Shown in pieces: positions 53,410-60,011 of a DNA stretch of 60,011 bases. Position 1 is the first letter of the stretch. Each line of letters begins with the position of its first letter. The translations under genes were made by a program, and so were the position numbers. The DNA comes from Ruminococcaceae bacterium UBA3751 (lineage in GTDB: Bacteria > Bacillota > Clostridia > Oscillospirales > Acutalibacteraceae): NCBI GenBank assembly GCA_002371215.1, contig DFGL01000078.1, forward strand, positions 1 to 60,011. Direction: 5' to 3'. The notes beneath the pieces were generated by a model that ran no database searches, was not told the origin of the DNA, and saw only the letters and a program-made list of their open reading frames with translations.

Positions 53410-54891
53410 ATGATTATAAAAAAGAACTACCTTGTTGCTTATACAGACGAAAACGCTCCCGAAAGAGAGATAACCGCAAAGGATGAAAACGAAAACCTGC
53501 TTTTTAAGCTTAATATAAGAGAGAGCAAAACGGGAAAGCCGTTTTATCTTGACGTTGAAAGATTTAAAGGAAAAAGCGTTTTCTTTTATCAGGACGATAG
53601 CGAATTCTGTTTTGACGGCGAAACTGACGATATTCCGTCGCCGGAAGTTGAAACACAGAGTTTTCGCCCCGAAATGCATTATACCGTCCCTTACGGATGG
53701 CTGAACGACCCGAACGGACTGTTTTTCAAAGACGGTAAATACCATATTTTCTGCCAGCACAATCCTCTCTCAACGGCTTGGGGAAATATGCACTGGTTTC
53801 ACTCGGTTACAGAGGATTTTATTAATTTTGAGCATATCGGCGACGCCCTATTCCCCGATGCGAGCGGAACAATGTTCTCGGGCAGCGCGATTTGCGATGA
53901 AGAAAACGTAAGCGGGCTCGGGAAAGGCACAATTCTTCTGTATTACACTATAGCTGAATACCGGGATTCTTCAAGAGCTCCGGAGTTTTCTCAGGGTCTT
54001 GCTTATTCAACGGACAAAATACACTTTAAAAAATATGAATACAACCCGATTGTTCCGAATATAAAAGGTGAAAACCGCGACCCGAAGGTTGTATTCGTGC
54101 CCGAGATAAACGCCTTTGCTATGGCGCTGTATCTTGATAAGAACGAATACTGTCTTTTAAAGAGCAATAATCTTCTGAATTGGGAAAGGTTTCAGACGGT
54201 AAATATTTCGGGCGACGGCGAATGCCCCGACCTTTATTATATAGAAGATTGCAAAAAATGGGTGCTTTCGGGCGCTTCGGATTACTACATAATAGGTCGT
54301 TTTGACAAAAGCGGGTTTATCGCTGAACAAAAGCCCCTTCGTTTTTATCGGGAGCTTGACGGCAGATACAGCTACGCGGCGCAATCGTTTTCAGGGACGA
54401 AAGGCAGAATTCTCCGTTTAACGTGGGAAAACGTAAATCCCGAAAACGGGCAATGCTTCAGCGGTCAACTCAGCGTACCTTTTGAAATGAAAACAGTACC
54501 TATGAAAAGCGGCGCTATACGGCTGAAAGCGACGCTTTGCAGAGAATTAGAAAGCAAACTAAAAGCTGTTTATAACGGCAGCGCCCCAGCTTATTATATT
54601 AACGGAAGCTTTATTGCGGATTTCAGCTTCAGCGAAAGTTTTAATATTGATATTGACGGATACGCATTACAAATATCCGTTGAAAGCAACACGGTTTCAT
54701 ACAACAACAAGACTATTCCGCTCACGCTTAGCGGTAAGTTGAATTTAAAACTAATTGTTGATAAAATGAGCATTGAAATTCTTGCGGACGACGGGCTTAT
54801 TTTCTCAGTAATTAAGGCGCTCCATAAAAAAGATGAACGCACGCTGAAAATATCCGGCGGAAAGGCAGAGCTGAAATTTTTCCAAATATAA
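53410..54891 (+). CDS. GH32 beta-fructosidase (invertase / sucrose-6-phosphate hydrolase type)
   Basis: A protein of 493 residues, no signal peptide, so intracellular. An N-terminal ~80-residue beta-rich region precedes the five-bladed propeller. The three GH32 active-site motifs are present: GWLNDPNGLF (nucleophile Asp), ENRDPKVV (RDP) and GDGECPDLYY (acid/base Glu in ECPD). The QHNPLSTAWGNMHWFHSVTEDFINF block is also typical. The C-terminal beta-sandwich (about 340-493) ends with the DKMSIEILADDG segment. Substrates could be sucrose, sucrose-6-phosphate or fructo-oligosaccharides; no transporter is adjacent. Confidence 0.92.
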   Translation: MIIKKNYLVAYTDENAPEREITAKDENENLLFKLNIRESKTGKPFYLDVERFKGKSVFFYQDDSEFCFDGETDDIPSPEVETQSFRPEMHYTVPYGWLNDPNGLFFKDGKYHIFCQHNPLSTAWGNMHWFHSVTEDFINFEHIGDALFPDASGTMFSGSAICDEENVSGLGKGTILLYYTIAEYRDSSRAPEFSQGLAYSTDKIHFKKYEYNPIVPNIKGENRDPKVVFVPEINAFAMALYLDKNEYCLLKSNNLLNWERFQTVNISGDGECPDLYYIEDCKKWVLSGASDYYIIGRFDKSGFIAEQKPLRFYRELDGRYSYAAQSFSGTKGRILRLTWENVNPENGQCFSGQLSVPFEMKTVPMKSGAIRLKATLCRELESKLKAVYNGSAPAYYINGSFIADFSFSESFNIDIDGYALQISVESNTVSYNNKTIPLTLSGKLNLKLIVDKMSIEILADDGLIFSVIKALHKKDERTLKISGGKAELKFFQI

Positions 54892-54922
54892 AATGCTTCC
54901 TGATAAAACAGGAAGCATTTTA
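54890..54922. terminator. Bidirectional terminator after GH32
   Basis: Perfect stem AAAATGCTTCCTG / CAGGAAGCATTTT with a 6-base loop; its first bases overlap the GH32 stop codon. Confidence 0.85.
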
Positions 54923-54933
54923 TATGAAGAGTA

Positions 54934-55329
54934 TTATCTCTGACCTCTCGGTCCTATATATTCTGCGCTGCCGAAACCGAGAATCAGCATAAAGATATTC
55001 GGCAAAAAGAGTAAACCAAAGCCGAAGCCTGTGCCTTTGCCGTAAGCCTTTGCCATACGGAAGCATAACAGGATACCGTAGATAAAACTAACAAACGGAA
55101 CACATAGCAAAAGGAATTTAATTCCGTTACCGTCAACTATCTCGCAAATCTTATACTCTCGTAAAATCGGAATAAGCGAGTACCATCCCTTCTGACCTGC
55201 CTTTTTAAAAATCTTCCACTCAGCAATTATTCCAAGAACAACAATAAAACATATTACTGCAATAAATACGCCCTGCTGCAGCGGACTCATTTCACTAAAC
55301 TGCTGTGCAAACTGATCATAATTATCCAT
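54934..55329 (-). CDS. DUF5684-like small membrane protein
   Basis: A protein of 131 residues with three hydrophobic segments. The pattern AEWKIFKKAGQKGWYSLIPILREYKICEIVDGNG, followed by FRMAKAYGKGTGFGFGLLFLPNIFMLILGFGSAEYIGP, is characteristic of a widespread Firmicutes membrane family (DUF5684), sometimes annotated near signal peptidases. The function is unknown. A GAAAGGAGAAGG site precedes ATG at 55329. It is a single gene and convergent with GH32. Confidence 0.82.
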   Translation of the reverse strand: MDNYDQFAQQFSEMSPLQQGVFIAVICFIVVLGIIAEWKIFKKAGQKGWYSLIPILREYKICEIVDGNGIKFLLLCVPFVSFIYGILLCFRMAKAYGKGTGFGFGLLFLPNIFMLILGFGSAEYIGPRGQR

Positions 55330-55441
55330 ATTCCTTCTCCTTTCTTATTTATAAGCTTTTGCTTTATTTTATTATATCATACTTATCGTAAAAATTGTTT
55401 GATAAATTCAAGTTTTTTACAATTATTTTATTTTTTGCTTA

Positions 55442-55470
55442 TTGACGGCAATAATTAAACATCGTATAAT
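55442..55470 (+). promoter_or_regulatory. Predicted promoter for the lipoprotein gene
   Basis: TTGACG (55442-55447) and TATAAT (55465-55470), spacer 17 bp; the ATG is at 55494. Confidence 0.65.
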
Positions 55471-55493
55471 ATCCGAAAGCGAGGTAAAACAGT

Positions 55494-55928
55494 ATGAATA
55501 AAAGGATTATTGCAATATTCGGAATAATAACTATACTTACGGGAGTTATGCTTGCCGCATGCTCAAAACGAAGTGAAGAAAAGACCTCTTCACCGCAGAT
55601 AACAGTTTCCTCAACTACAAACTCCGACGAAAGCGCGGCGGCTTCTTCCAAAAAAGAAAAAAAGAGTTCACAGAGCGGCTCTGCTCAAAAAGAGAAGCAA
55701 AGCGAAAGGGCTTCAAGCGAAAAAAACAGTACAACCCTGAAAAACAACACCGATGATAAAACAAGCGCTGCAAAAAAGAATGAGAGCAGTACCGCAAAAG
55801 AAACCTCATCAAAAAAGAAAAAAGCTGCAACACAAAAAGAAACGACAGCTAAAAAAACTACAACTCAGCGCACTACGGTTTCAACAACGCTCGGTAAACA
55901 CGACACCCCGTTCATTCCCGTTGATTAA
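55494..55928 (+). CDS. Low-complexity Ser/Lys/Thr-rich lipoprotein
   Basis: A protein of 144 residues. It has a lipoprotein signal peptide with lipobox GVMLAAC (Cys22), so the mature protein is lipid-anchored outside the membrane. Residues 23-130 are low-complexity Ser, Lys, Thr and Glu (e.g. SSKKEKKSSQSGSAQKEKQS, KKTTTQRTTVSTT) with no folded domain, like a wall-spanning spacer. The C-terminus is TLGKHDTPFIPVD. This tail resembles the end of the 44-residue peptide encoded at 56892-57026 (NSTPYIPIP). No function is recognised. A GCGAGG site precedes the ATG. Confidence 0.75.
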   Translation: MNKRIIAIFGIITILTGVMLAACSKRSEEKTSSPQITVSSTTNSDESAAASSKKEKKSSQSGSAQKEKQSERASSEKNSTTLKNNTDDKTSAAKKNESSTAKETSSKKKKAATQKETTAKKTTTQRTTVSTTLGKHDTPFIPVD

Positions 55929-55958
55929 GCTCTTCAAGCGTACAGACAGAAAATATAA

Positions 55959-55990
55959 AATCGCCTGCATACTTACGTATTCAGGCGATT
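55959..55990. terminator. Bidirectional terminator
   Basis: Stem AATCGCCTG / CAGGCGATT with an inner CATAC / GTATT stretch, A-rich before and TATATTATTTTT after; it lies between the convergent lipoprotein and ECF genes. Confidence 0.8.
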
Positions 55991-55993
55991 ATA

Positions 55994-56740
55994 TTATTTT
56001 TCACGATATATTTTCGGAAACAACAAAGGCATAACAAGAAAATAGATTAATAAGGTTAACACAGAAATAACGATAAGCTTAACAAAGCTTACAGGAATAT
56101 TAACCAAGGCTATGCCTTGCCACAGACTTCTTATATCGGGAACTAAAAACGCGAGCGCATCCGGAAGATGATACCTTAAAGCGCTCATAGCTCCGTTATA
56201 TCCGCTTAACAATACTGCGCTTGAATACGCATTCGGATAGAACTTAATCAAAAGAGGGTAAACAAACAGGATTGTAAGCGCAAACTGAAGAATTAATTCC
56301 GCAACGATAGCAATTAATGAGGACATAGCTTTAATCCTTACCCGCTTTGAATTGCTGATTTTTCCATTATTCTTTGCCGCAACGGACTCTGAAATTCTCG
56401 GAGACAGCACGCCTGCAACGAGCAAAAAAACACCCTCACAAACAAAATTTGCCGCATCGGGTATAACGGAATTTCCCATAAATATTATATGAACTACGTT
56501 CTTAACAAGACAAACGATAATTCCGTAAAACGGACCGTAAGCATAGGTAAGAAGCAATTCGGGAAACGCTGAGAATTCCACAGAAAAGAATCTTGGCAAC
56601 AGCGGAACACGAAAATGGAAGAAATAAAGCAAAACAGAAGTAAGACTTAATGACAGAATTATCAATAACCTTCTGATATGCATTCTGTACATAAAGCGCT
56701 CAAAGCTGTTCGGCTTATTATTATCCTTATCCTTTTTCAT
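55994..56740 (-). CDS. ECF transporter S component, RibU-like
   Basis: A protein of 248 residues (start ATG at 56740; a TTG one codon earlier is possible). Six membrane segments. The family signature lies in FHFRVPLLPRFFSVEFSAFPELLLTYAYGPFYGIIVCLVKNVVHIIF followed by GNSVIPDAANFVCEGVFLLVAGVL, matching RibU-type S components that bind riboflavin and share a common ECF energising module. No FMN riboswitch is seen upstream; instead two small peptide genes precede it, 9 and about 150 bp away, apparently in the same transcript. The substrate is likely riboflavin or a related flavin but unproven. Confidence 0.85.
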   Translation of the reverse strand: MKKDKDNNKPNSFERFMYRMHIRRLLIILSLSLTSVLLYFFHFRVPLLPRFFSVEFSAFPELLLTYAYGPFYGIIVCLVKNVVHIIFMGNSVIPDAANFVCEGVFLLVAGVLSPRISESVAAKNNGKISNSKRVRIKAMSSLIAIVAELILQFALTILFVYPLLIKFYPNAYSSAVLLSGYNGAMSALRYHLPDALAFLVPDIRSLWQGIALVNIPVSFVKLIVISVLTLLIYFLVMPLLFPKIYREK

Positions 56741-56749
56741 CAACAGTTT

Positions 56750-56878
56750 TTATCCCCACGTTACGGGCTCAGCGCCCCACGGGTCTGTTTCTTCAGTATC
56801 TCCGCCTGAAGTTGTTATTACGTCTAAGGTTTTGTACTCTTCAAGTTCAACGTCAGGTTTAATATACTTTTCTTTCAT
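56750..56878 (-). CDS. Small peptide 2 of a tandem paralogous pair
   Basis: A 42-residue peptide starting MKEKYIKPDVELEEYKTLDV, with a strong AAGGAGG site 8 bases before ATG at 56878. The first 23 residues align without gaps (after one extra K) to peptide 1: EKY(I/L)KP(D/E)(V/I)(E/K)(L/V)E(E/N)Y(K/R)T(L/V)DVI(T/S)TS. The C-terminal part differs completely (GGDTEETDPWGAEPVTWG). A conserved N-terminus with a variable, Trp/Asp/Pro-rich C-terminus recalls precursor peptides, but no modification enzyme is adjacent. It precedes the RibU-like gene by 9 bp. Confidence 0.75.
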   Translation of the reverse strand: MKEKYIKPDVELEEYKTLDVITTSGGDTEETDPWGAEPVTWG

Positions 56879-56891
56879 TGAACCGTCCTCC

Positions 56892-57026
56892 TTACGGTAT
56901 CGGAATATACGGCGTACTGTTTTTCCTTGTAGTAGGTTCATCCATTCCGCCGTCGGCTGAAGTCGAAATGACATCAACAGTACGGTAATTCTCTACTTTT
57001 ATTTCCGGTTTTAAATACTTTTCCAT
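56892..57026 (-). CDS. Small peptide 1 of a tandem paralogous pair
   Basis: A 44-residue peptide starting MEKYLKPEIKVENYRTVDV with an AGAAGGA site 7 bases before ATG at 57026. After the shared N-terminal part and DVISTS it continues ADGGMDEPTTRKNSTPYIPIP. The ending TPYIPIP resembles the tail TPFIPVD of the nearby lipoprotein (55494-55928). No signal peptide or lipobox. It lies 13 bp upstream of peptide 2, so peptide 1, peptide 2 and the RibU-like gene look like one operon. No function is known to me. Confidence 0.72.
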   Translation of the reverse strand: MEKYLKPEIKVENYRTVDVISTSADGGMDEPTTRKNSTPYIPIP

Positions 57027-57271
57027 AGTTAAATCCTTCTATATTTACTGTTCTACTATATTTTATAACACAACTGACATCAAAAGTCCAACAAAAAAAT
57101 ATTTTTTATAAAATAATATTTTTTAACTGTTTGAAATACGGGAGCGGCGAATTACATTACCAAAAACCGAACTTAGTTACTGCACTGACTCTAAATTAAT
57201 TTCTTGCTTTTCTTTTAACCTGATATATGGTATGATGAAAAAAATAAATTCTTATATAACGAGGTGAGAAT

Positions 57272-57469
57272 ATGACGTTTTTAGATTTGGCTAAGCAAAG
57301 ATATTCAGAGAGATATTTTGATTCAAAGCCGATTGAAAAGGAAAAACTTAACAGAATTTTAGAAGCGGGAAGAATTGCACCGTCAGGATGCAATTATCAA
57401 CCTCAGCGTATTTACGTTATTCAAAGCGACGACGCTATGAAAAAGGCTGTCCGTACTATATTGAACTGA
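57272..57469 (+). pseudogene. Truncated nitroreductase (N-terminal fragment)
   Basis: A frame of 65 codons with a good GAGGTGAG site. MTFLDLAKQRYSERYFDSKPIEKEKLNRILEAGRIAPSGCNYQPQRIYVI is the FMN-binding N-terminus of a nitroreductase, a family that is normally about 170 residues or more. Similarity stops at about residue 55, and the frame ends with TILN and TGA. Four bases later comes a 19-base sequence that also occurs at 26841-26859. The missing C-terminal two thirds is not found in the following 250 bp, so this is a deletion or insertion scar. Confidence 0.8.
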
Positions 57470-57726
57470 CAGACAAATTCTGATTTGAATACCATAATTT
57501 TATACGGTTTCAAGTGTGATTATTAGTTGTTAATAAAATCTTCTGAAAGTGTTGAAAACAAACGGTTTATGAGAGTTTTATCAACTTTAAAAGCTATAAA
57601 CTGTTATTACGTATTATTAAGCTCACTGACAATTATGTGGGAAATAATAAGGGAAAACACCCGTTGGATTCAACGGCTGTAATGTGTATGCGAATGTTAT
57701 AAAACACTTTTGGAGGAATTTAAATT
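57470..57726. other. AT-rich gap between the nitroreductase fragment and TnpV
   Basis: Holds a 19-base repeat, ACAAATTCTGATTTGAATA (57473-57491), identical to one at 26841-26859. The rest has no convincing reading frame. TnpV-type genes usually sit inside mobile elements, so this stretch is probably element backbone. A GGAGG site for tnpV ends it. Confidence 0.5.
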
Positions 57727-58104
57727 ATGAAAAAGTATATCACTGATGAGAAGAACGGACTCAACTATACACTTGTAGGTGATGTTTATCTGCCTAATCT
57801 TATTTCTACTGAAACGGATTATGAGATCGGAATGTGGGGACAAAGACATCTTCGTTATATCAACCAGCACCGCAAGGTGTTCTACACTTCGCTTTTGACG
57901 AGCTGCAAACTGAACTCATATCTGCACGAGGTTGATGTCAGAGCAACCGAGATGTATGACCACCTTGTGAAACAACTCATAGAACAGCAAGGTATCACCG
58001 AACAACTCAAAGCAGACGATATGATGACTTGGGTACAAGCAGTGAACAACATCACCAATCAGGCAAGAGAGATTGTCTATTACAAGGTTATTTATTCCAT
58101 ATAA
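57727..58104 (+). mobile_element. tnpV: TnpV family transposon-encoded protein
   Basis: A protein of 125 residues matching the TnpV family of Clostridiales mobile elements. Landmarks are the LPNL motif (VYLPNLISTE), IGMWGQRHLRYINQHRKVFYTSLLTSCKLNSYLHEVD, the VKQLIEQQGITEQLKADDMMTWVQAVNNI segment and the AREIV ending. TnpV is an accessory protein of Tn4451-like and related elements; its role is not well defined. Here no integrase, resolvase or relaxase gene accompanies it, so it is an orphan remnant or marks one end of a larger lost element. Confidence 0.88.
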
Positions 58105-58105
58105 T

Positions 58106-58140
58106 AAAAATGGAGCAGAAATCATTTCTGCTCCATTTTT
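58106..58140 (+). terminator. Strong terminator after tnpV
   Basis: Perfect 16 bp stem AAAAATGGAGCAGAAA / TTTCTGCTCCATTTTT with a TCA loop. Confidence 0.9.
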
Positions 58141-58415
58141 GCAACATAAAAGAAGACATACAATTGCTATATTCGTCCTCTTATTTATTGCGCACCAAAA
58201 GATTCGGAAACTGTGCGTTACCCTAACTAAACTAAAACACTAACAATACTTCTGAATACATCATAATATCCAATAATTGAAAAAACGTTTTTCAATTATT
58301 ATGCAACTTAACATAAAGTCCTATAACTACTATTAAATATCATTATATAACAATGAAAACCAAATAAAGAATCGAATACTTTTACAAGACATATAACATC
58401 ATTAACGTAAAGAGA
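58141..58415. other. AT-rich intergenic stretch without a gene
   Basis: Nothing convincing was found on either strand. There is an imperfect inverted repeat around 58268-58302 (CAATAATTGAAAAACG / CGTTTTTCAATTATT; core 58272-58302) that could end the convergent flavin reductase transcript, though its stem is AT-rich and lacks a clear U-tract. Confidence 0.4.
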
Positions 58416-58952
58416 TCAATCATTTCTAGAAAATCCATAGTATCCTATTGTATTCTTGTCAATTCGATAATAGTTAGGCCGAAAATATACTATCGGACTA
58501 ACTTCATTATGAATGTTTTGGGTACTTTGATTAATTAGTTTTTTTATTACTTTTGCGATAAATAAATCATGACTGCCTAGTTCAATTATTTGATGTGTTT
58601 CGCAAATTAGGCTAATAGGACATTGATCTATCACTATATAGTCATTTCCATAATAAATCTTATTAAAACCACATTCTTCAAACTTATTTGCATTTTTTCC
58701 TGTTATACTTCCGCAATAATCCACTTCTTTTATGATATTATCATTAGGTATATTTATACAAAATTTATTTGAGGATTTTATAATATGATGTGAATACCTC
58801 TTGGGATTAATAGAAATTGTTACAAATTCAGGATGTGAAGAAGCAATTCCAGTCCAAGAAACTGTTAATACATTCTCTAATTCTTCGTGTTTTGAAGTAA
58901 CTAAAACAGTTGGACAAGGACATAATAATAACTCGCCGTTATATTCTTTTTT
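58416..58952 (-). CDS. Flavin reductase family (flavoredoxin-like) protein
   Basis: A protein of 178 residues from ATG at 58952 (MKKEYNGELLLCPCPTVLVTS), which has AAGGA just upstream; a frame to 58988 lies inside the next gene. The FMN-binding split-barrel signature is visible: PCPTVLVTSKHEELENVLTVSWTGIASSHPEFVTISINPKRYSHHIIKSSNKFCINIP, and further on HDLFIAKVIKKLI. Related proteins bind FMN and act as flavin reductases or electron carriers. It overlaps the upstream dCTP-deaminase-like gene by 14 bp, so the two are co-expressed. The codon use is much more AT-rich than the chromosomal genes to the left. Confidence 0.85.
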   Translation of the reverse strand, partial: KKEYNGELLLCPCPTVLVTSKHEELENVLTVSWTGIASSHPEFVTISINPKRYSHHIIKSSNKFCINIPNDNIIKEVDYCGSITGKNANKFEECGFNKIYYGNDYIVIDQCPISLICETHQIIELGSHDLFIAKVIKKLINQSTQNIHNEVSPIVYFRPNYYRIDKNTIGYYGFSRND

Positions 58953-59811
58953 CATAATCCTTATTATCACCATCCGAAATATAATCAATTATAAAAAAGC
59001 TGATTGCCACTAATACTCCAAATACACCAGATACAATTAGTCCTGTTTTATTATTCATTATACCAAATATTTCCATAGAAATAGTTGTTATAGCAGTAAA
59101 CGATAAATTACATATAGATGTTGCAAAACTTGATTTCTTCCTTTTATATAATTTTAGTTGTTTGGGCTTTTGCCTAACAATTTGACTTTTTATAGCTTCA
59201 TCATACTGACATAAATCTTTTTCGGTAACTATTGGTAATGTATATTTCTTTTCGTTACAATATATTCCATTGTACGGATGACGATTTTTTTCAGTACGTT
59301 CGATTAGTATTTGTGCCAATTTCTGATAAGGGAAAATTTTTAAAGGTACTGGACTATTATTAATTATTTGTAATCCGGCGACCGAGTTAATTCCACTAGA
59401 AAACTTATCTTGTGTACAGTGTATAGATAAGCCCATCCTTGCAAACACGCTTCTTCCGGTTATTCGACCAATCAAATTTCCAGAGAGGGCAATCCTTTCA
59501 TATGTTGTAACAAACAACAATTCACCAGGTTTGATAATATATCCTTGTTGAGGTAGATAAACTTCTTGATAGTATTCTTTAAAACTATCCGTAGATAGTG
59601 TATTAATATAATTATAGTCTTCTTTCATAACATATCCCTTATCGGATATCCTTAAATCAATAGAATCATTGCCTATTTGATCTTTACTAAATGAATTTTC
59701 CCCATCAACAGTTCTTATATAAACGCCATCTTTCATATTTATTTTTATTGGCTCAAAAGCGTCTGCATCAGTATAAAGTATTTTTTCTATACTCGTTTTA
59801 TCCAAAATCAT
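58939..59811 (-). CDS. dCTP deaminase/dUTPase-fold protein with two C-terminal membrane helices
   Basis: A protein of 290 residues from ATG at 59811 (MILDKTSIEKIL), with AGTAGGA 6 bases upstream; the open frame extends to 59985 without a site. Residues 1-175 resemble dCTP deaminase: GNDSIDLRIS (47-56), LSGNLIGRITGRSVFARMGLSIHCT (109-133) and INNSPVPLKIFPYQKLAQILIE. The block matching TLEL, which holds the general-base Glu in true deaminases, appears to read AGLQI with Gln148, so catalysis is doubtful. After a basic linker (KQLKLYKRKK) come two membrane helices at about 229-249 and 257-276 with a short loop. Ordinary Dcd proteins are soluble. The two-helix tail recalls membrane effectors of defence systems; this is inference. 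Confidence 0.75.
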   Translation of the reverse strand: MILDKTSIEKILYTDADAFEPIKINMKDGVYIRTVDGENSFSKDQIGNDSIDLRISDKGYVMKEDYNYINTLSTDSFKEYYQEVYLPQQGYIIKPGELLFVTTYERIALSGNLIGRITGRSVFARMGLSIHCTQDKFSSGINSVAGLQIINNSPVPLKIFPYQKLAQILIERTEKNRHPYNGIYCNEKKYTLPIVTEKDLCQYDEAIKSQIVRQKPKQLKLYKRKKSSFATSICNLSFTAITTISMEIFGIMNNKTGLIVSGVFGVLVAISFFIIDYISDGDNKDYEKRI

Positions 59812-59965
59812 AAACATTCCTACTTTCATATTTTTATTTATTATAACAGTATTATGATAGAGCTCAATAAAAAACACAAAAATGTACAAAAAAACGACAA
59901 AAAAAGACATAATAAATTGAAAATTAGGGGTTGACAAATGAAAATTACTTGTTCTCATAAATGAA

Positions 59966-60003
59966 AAATCGCCTTGATGAATCAAATCATCAAGGCGGTT
60001 TTT
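59966..60003. terminator. Bidirectional terminator near the window end
   Basis: Stem AAATCGCCTTGATGA / TCATCAAGGCGGTTT (one mismatch) with an ATCAAA loop and A and T runs outside. It would end a gene lying beyond the right edge of the window. Confidence 0.8.
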
Positions 60004-60011
60004 ACTCTATT

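Noticed and set aside
56750..57469. Complete RiPP biosynthetic cluster formed by the two peptides and the nitroreductase
   Set aside because: The nitroreductase is on the other strand, truncated and in a different transcription unit; no cyclodehydratase, radical SAM maturase, protease or exporter is adjacent.
1..60011. tRNA, rRNA, tmRNA or CRISPR features
   Set aside because: Gaps between genes were read for cloverleaf ends, CCA, GTTCGANTC motifs and regularly spaced repeats; none were found by eye, although a computed scan would be firmer.

Overview
The window reads as chromosomal DNA of an anaerobic Gram-positive bacterium of the class Clostridia, probably a gut Oscillospiraceae/Ruminococcaceae-type organism. 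Pointers are the Firmicutes gene order rnc - radical SAM - smc - ftsY, strong AGGAGG-type ribosome binding sites, near-consensus sigma-A promoters with 17 bp spacers, a reverse rubrerythrin, a class III (oxygen-sensitive) ribonucleotide reductase, a TnpV-type mobile-element gene and an OFA-family transporter. No rRNA, tRNA or CRISPR array was seen. || Left part (1-25 kb), almost all on the minus strand. A long housekeeping operon runs right to left from about 16.1 kb: TrmH-family methyltransferase, dprA, topA, trmFO, rnc, a radical SAM protein, smc, ftsY, rdgB, yhbY, nadD, yqeK, rsfS and leuS (cut by the window edge). Many of these genes overlap by 4-8 bp. A four-helix-bundle gene flanked by inverted AT-rich heptad repeats interrupts the operon between ftsY and rdgB. 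Next come an OFA-type MFS transporter, the infC-rpmI-rplT operon with an attenuator-like leader and a probable AUC start for infC, two membrane proteins, a tail-anchored metallophosphoesterase and a GH63-like glycosidase. || Middle (25-37 kb), mixed strands. A reverse rubrerythrin is followed by a small accessory patch (BrnT/BrnA toxin-antitoxin with a self-contained promoter-operator, a 47-residue ORF, a membrane-anchored hypothetical) that ends in a decayed 3' copy of a second rubrerythrin. Then follow a D,D-carboxypeptidase, a GT39-like glycosyltransferase, a small exported protein with a toxin-nuclease-like C-terminus, an ArsR-type metal sensor, a translationally coupled cluster of two FAD oxidoreductases, DUF1667 and a GH13 alpha-glucosidase, and an exported fibronectin-III-like protein. 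|| Right part (37-57 kb). GtrA protein, a TetM-like ribosomal GTPase fused to a NYN (Rae1/YacP-like) nuclease domain, cysteine synthase, a Gfo/Idh/MocA oxidoreductase, a TPR - DUF4037 - nrdG - nrdD cluster in which NrdD carries a C-terminal redoxin, a DUF2975/HTH autoregulatory pair, thioredoxin reductase, a PPC protein, a VanX-like dipeptidase, LtrA, DUF1349, GH32 and a riboflavin-type ECF S component preceded by two paralogous peptides of 42-44 residues. || Far right (57.2-60 kb). Visibly more AT-rich and probably acquired: a truncated nitroreductase, a TnpV gene, and an overlapping pair of a flavin reductase-like protein and a dCTP-deaminase-fold protein with two C-terminal membrane helices. 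That pair, the GTPase-NYN fusion and the tandem peptides are the best candidates for little-described biology.
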